From positions 1,802,680-1,866,679 of the forward strand of contig OZ037767.1 in the NCBI GenBank assembly GCA_964035545.1: a DNA stretch of 64,000 nucleotides, written 5' to 3'. How positions within the stretch are numbered: the first letter of the stretch is position 1; each line of letters opens with the position of its first letter. Made by a program: the position numbers and the translations under genes. The notes under the pieces were generated by a model. The model had not been told where the DNA came from. It did no database searches and saw only the letters and a program-made list of their open reading frames with translations. This stretch comes from Bugula neritina (lineage: Eukaryota; Bryozoa; Gymnolaemata; Cheilostomatida; Bugulidae). This document shows positions 62,579 to 64,000 of this stretch, piece by piece.

Positions 62579-63454
62579 ATGAAGATATTGGTGCTACTAA
62601 TAGTAGTTATCTCCCTTGGGGGAATAAATAGTAATGTAAATGAAAAGAGCAATAAAATAGCAGAAGATTTTGTTCCAAACCATGAGGAAGCTTTAAAATG
62701 GCTCATCAGGTTTAACTACATGGTAAGTAACCTAGTGAGCCAATGCTACAATAGATCATATTTGTAATACATAACACTTCATCTGTAATGCTTTCATAAC
62801 GTTTGTAATATACATTGTAATATTGTAATACATAGTTGTAATACTGCAATACTGTAATACTTTATTGTCTTTATTGTGCTACTCCATTGCACTTTGCTCT
62901 GCCTTTTGACTAGTATGTAATTTCCAGTCTAAAAATGTTACAGCAAGACCCTAAGAAATCTGGTCAAAATGGAACGGTTGAAGAGATGATTGAAGAACCT
63001 TTACGGACCATGAAACAGATTTACAAGCTCGGTGATGATGGTAAATACACAAACCAACTTTCTCAGCAATAGTTGACTATCTGTGTCAACTTCACTGTTT
63101 TTTCAGATAAGTTTTATACTGATGTCTTTGTTTCACGCTAATGAATGTACAAAAAGTTGCGTAGTACTCCTTAACCAGTTTGATGAAGAGTTCAATAATC
63201 CTTGTGAAGGTAAGCTGGATAAACAGACTCAAGAGTTTATGCGGAAGCGCAGATGTGGTGTCAAGGACAAACCGGAGGACTTGCTGCGCAGATCTGGAAA
63301 GTCTCGGTACAAACGATTTGCCATCATACAAGGGGTGGACACTTGGGTGACGCCAGGAAGTGGGTTCTCGTTTCCTATTACCATCTCATTTAACAATTAC
63401 TCCGCCCAGATGTCTAGAGCAGACCAGGATGCTGTCTTGCTGTTCTGTGCCACA
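62579..63454 (+). CDS. matrix metalloproteinase, N-terminal part (continues past window)
   Basis: Exons 62579-62722, 62944-63040 and 63210-63454 join in phase to 162 residues. A 5' UTR acceptor lies at 62562. Residues 1-19 are a signal peptide (MKILVLLIVVISLGGINS). The propeptide has EEALKWLIRFNYM and GKLDKQTQEFM, then the cysteine switch RRCGVKD (family consensus PRCGVPD, Cys about 96), whose Cys holds the catalytic zinc in the zymogen. Next is a furin-type site RYKR (about 113-116), then the first part of the catalytic domain, with ITISFNNYSAQMSRADQDAV, matching the usual LTYRI..YTP.LS..E.D.A. The zinc-binding HExxH lies beyond the window. It should be a secreted or membrane-anchored zinc endopeptidase of the extracellular matrix. 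The exon 3 acceptor (TTGTGAAG) has a weak pyrimidine tract and is the least certain boundary. Confidence 0.82.
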
Positions 63455-63461
63455 GTATGAG

Positions 63462-64000
63462 ACTATATTATACTATATATTATACTCTATATTATACTCT
63501 ACACCATACTCTAATCATATTCTATATCATACTCTATATTATACTCTATATTATACTCTATATTATACTCTATATTATACTCTATATTATACTCTACAGT
63601 CTACACCATACTCTATATTATACTCTATATTATACTCTATATTATACTCTATATTATATTCTATATTATACTCTACACCATACTCTAATCATATTCTATA
63701 TCATACTCTATATTATACTCTATATTATACTCTATATTATATTCTATATTATACTCTACACCATACTCTAATCATATTCTATATTATATGCTATACTATA
63801 CTCTATATTATACTATATATTATACTCTATATTATACTCTATATTATACTCTATATTATACTCTGTATTATACTCTATAATATACTCTATATTATACTCT
63901 GTATTATACTATATATTATACTATATATTATACTCTATATTATACTCTATATTATACTCTATATTATACTCTGTATTATACTCTATAATAATATAATACG
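63462..64000 (+). repeat. AT-rich minisatellite (tatattatactc) filling the MMP intron to the window end
   Basis: Basic 12-bp unit tatattatactc, with higher-order blocks containing acaccatactctaatcatat. It starts within about 10 nt of the exon 3 donor (ACA then GTATGAGAC) and continues through the last base of the window. Open frames here (63457-63771) are repeat artefacts. Confidence 0.95.

Noticed and set aside
63083-63209. MMP exon 3 extending upstream to 63083 or 63106
   Set aside because: The TTTTTTCAG acceptor at 63106 leads to a stop in the phase required by exon 2; starting at 63210 gives the expected GKLD junction of the propeptide.

Overview
This is a window of an animal nuclear genome: AT-rich, with many short exons separated by AT-rich GT...AG introns, and with families that are animal-specific or typical of animals (AKT with a PH domain, a secreted matrix metalloproteinase, SLC16-type transporters, ciliary or sperm-associated OSCP1, CNBD2 and LRRC74). 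Exon-intron style and protein divergence fit an invertebrate, possibly a spiralian, but the phylum cannot be fixed from the sequence alone. No rRNA, tRNA, CRISPR array or bacterial-type gene was seen.

I rebuilt seven multi-exon genes by matching reading frames, splice sites and codon phase across introns. Left to right: (1) a CNBD2-like cyclic-nucleotide-binding-domain protein on the minus strand (160-5796, 9 exons, 633 aa); (2) an LRRC74-like leucine-rich-repeat/EF-hand protein on plus (8581-15217, 13 exons, 665 aa); (3) AKT/protein kinase B on minus (16229-27536, 10 clear exons plus one possible 21-nt micro-exon, about 487-494 aa); (4) OSCP1 on plus (33866-41931, 8 exons, 379 aa); (5) a monocarboxylate-transporter-like MFS protein on plus (43647-47926, 9 exons, 456 aa); (6) a second LRRC74-like paralogue on plus (53498-61187, 13 exons, 618 aa); (7) the first part of a secreted, furin-type matrix metalloproteinase on plus (62579 onward, cut by the window end). 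An eighth possible gene start is a Ser-rich 12-residue-repeat ORF on minus (35111-35720) inside OSCP1 intron 1. Genes 1/2 and 3/4 are divergent pairs and 2/3 are convergent. Intergenic stretches at 5.8-8.6, 27.5-33.9, 41.9-43.6, 48-53.5 and 61.2-62.6 kb show no recognisable gene.

The most unusual property is not a gene. In almost every gene, minisatellites abut a splice site, and in several the repeat unit contains a copy of the splice site itself, sometimes with the adjoining exon bases. Clear cases are the OSCP1 exon 5 acceptor (11 copies), the AKT exon 4 acceptor (16 repeat copies), the AKT exon 6 donor (4 copies), the first LRRC74 exon 8 donor (3 copies, the third degenerate) and the second LRRC74 EF-hand exon acceptor (3 copies). 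AKT exon 4, only 88 nt, is walled in by different minisatellites on both sides. Other notable items are a foldback MITE of about 395 bp in an EF-hand intron, and a paralogue pair in which one LRRC74 copy keeps a consensus calcium-binding EF-hand pair and the other has lost key ligands. All gene models are by eye, with no transcript or database support.
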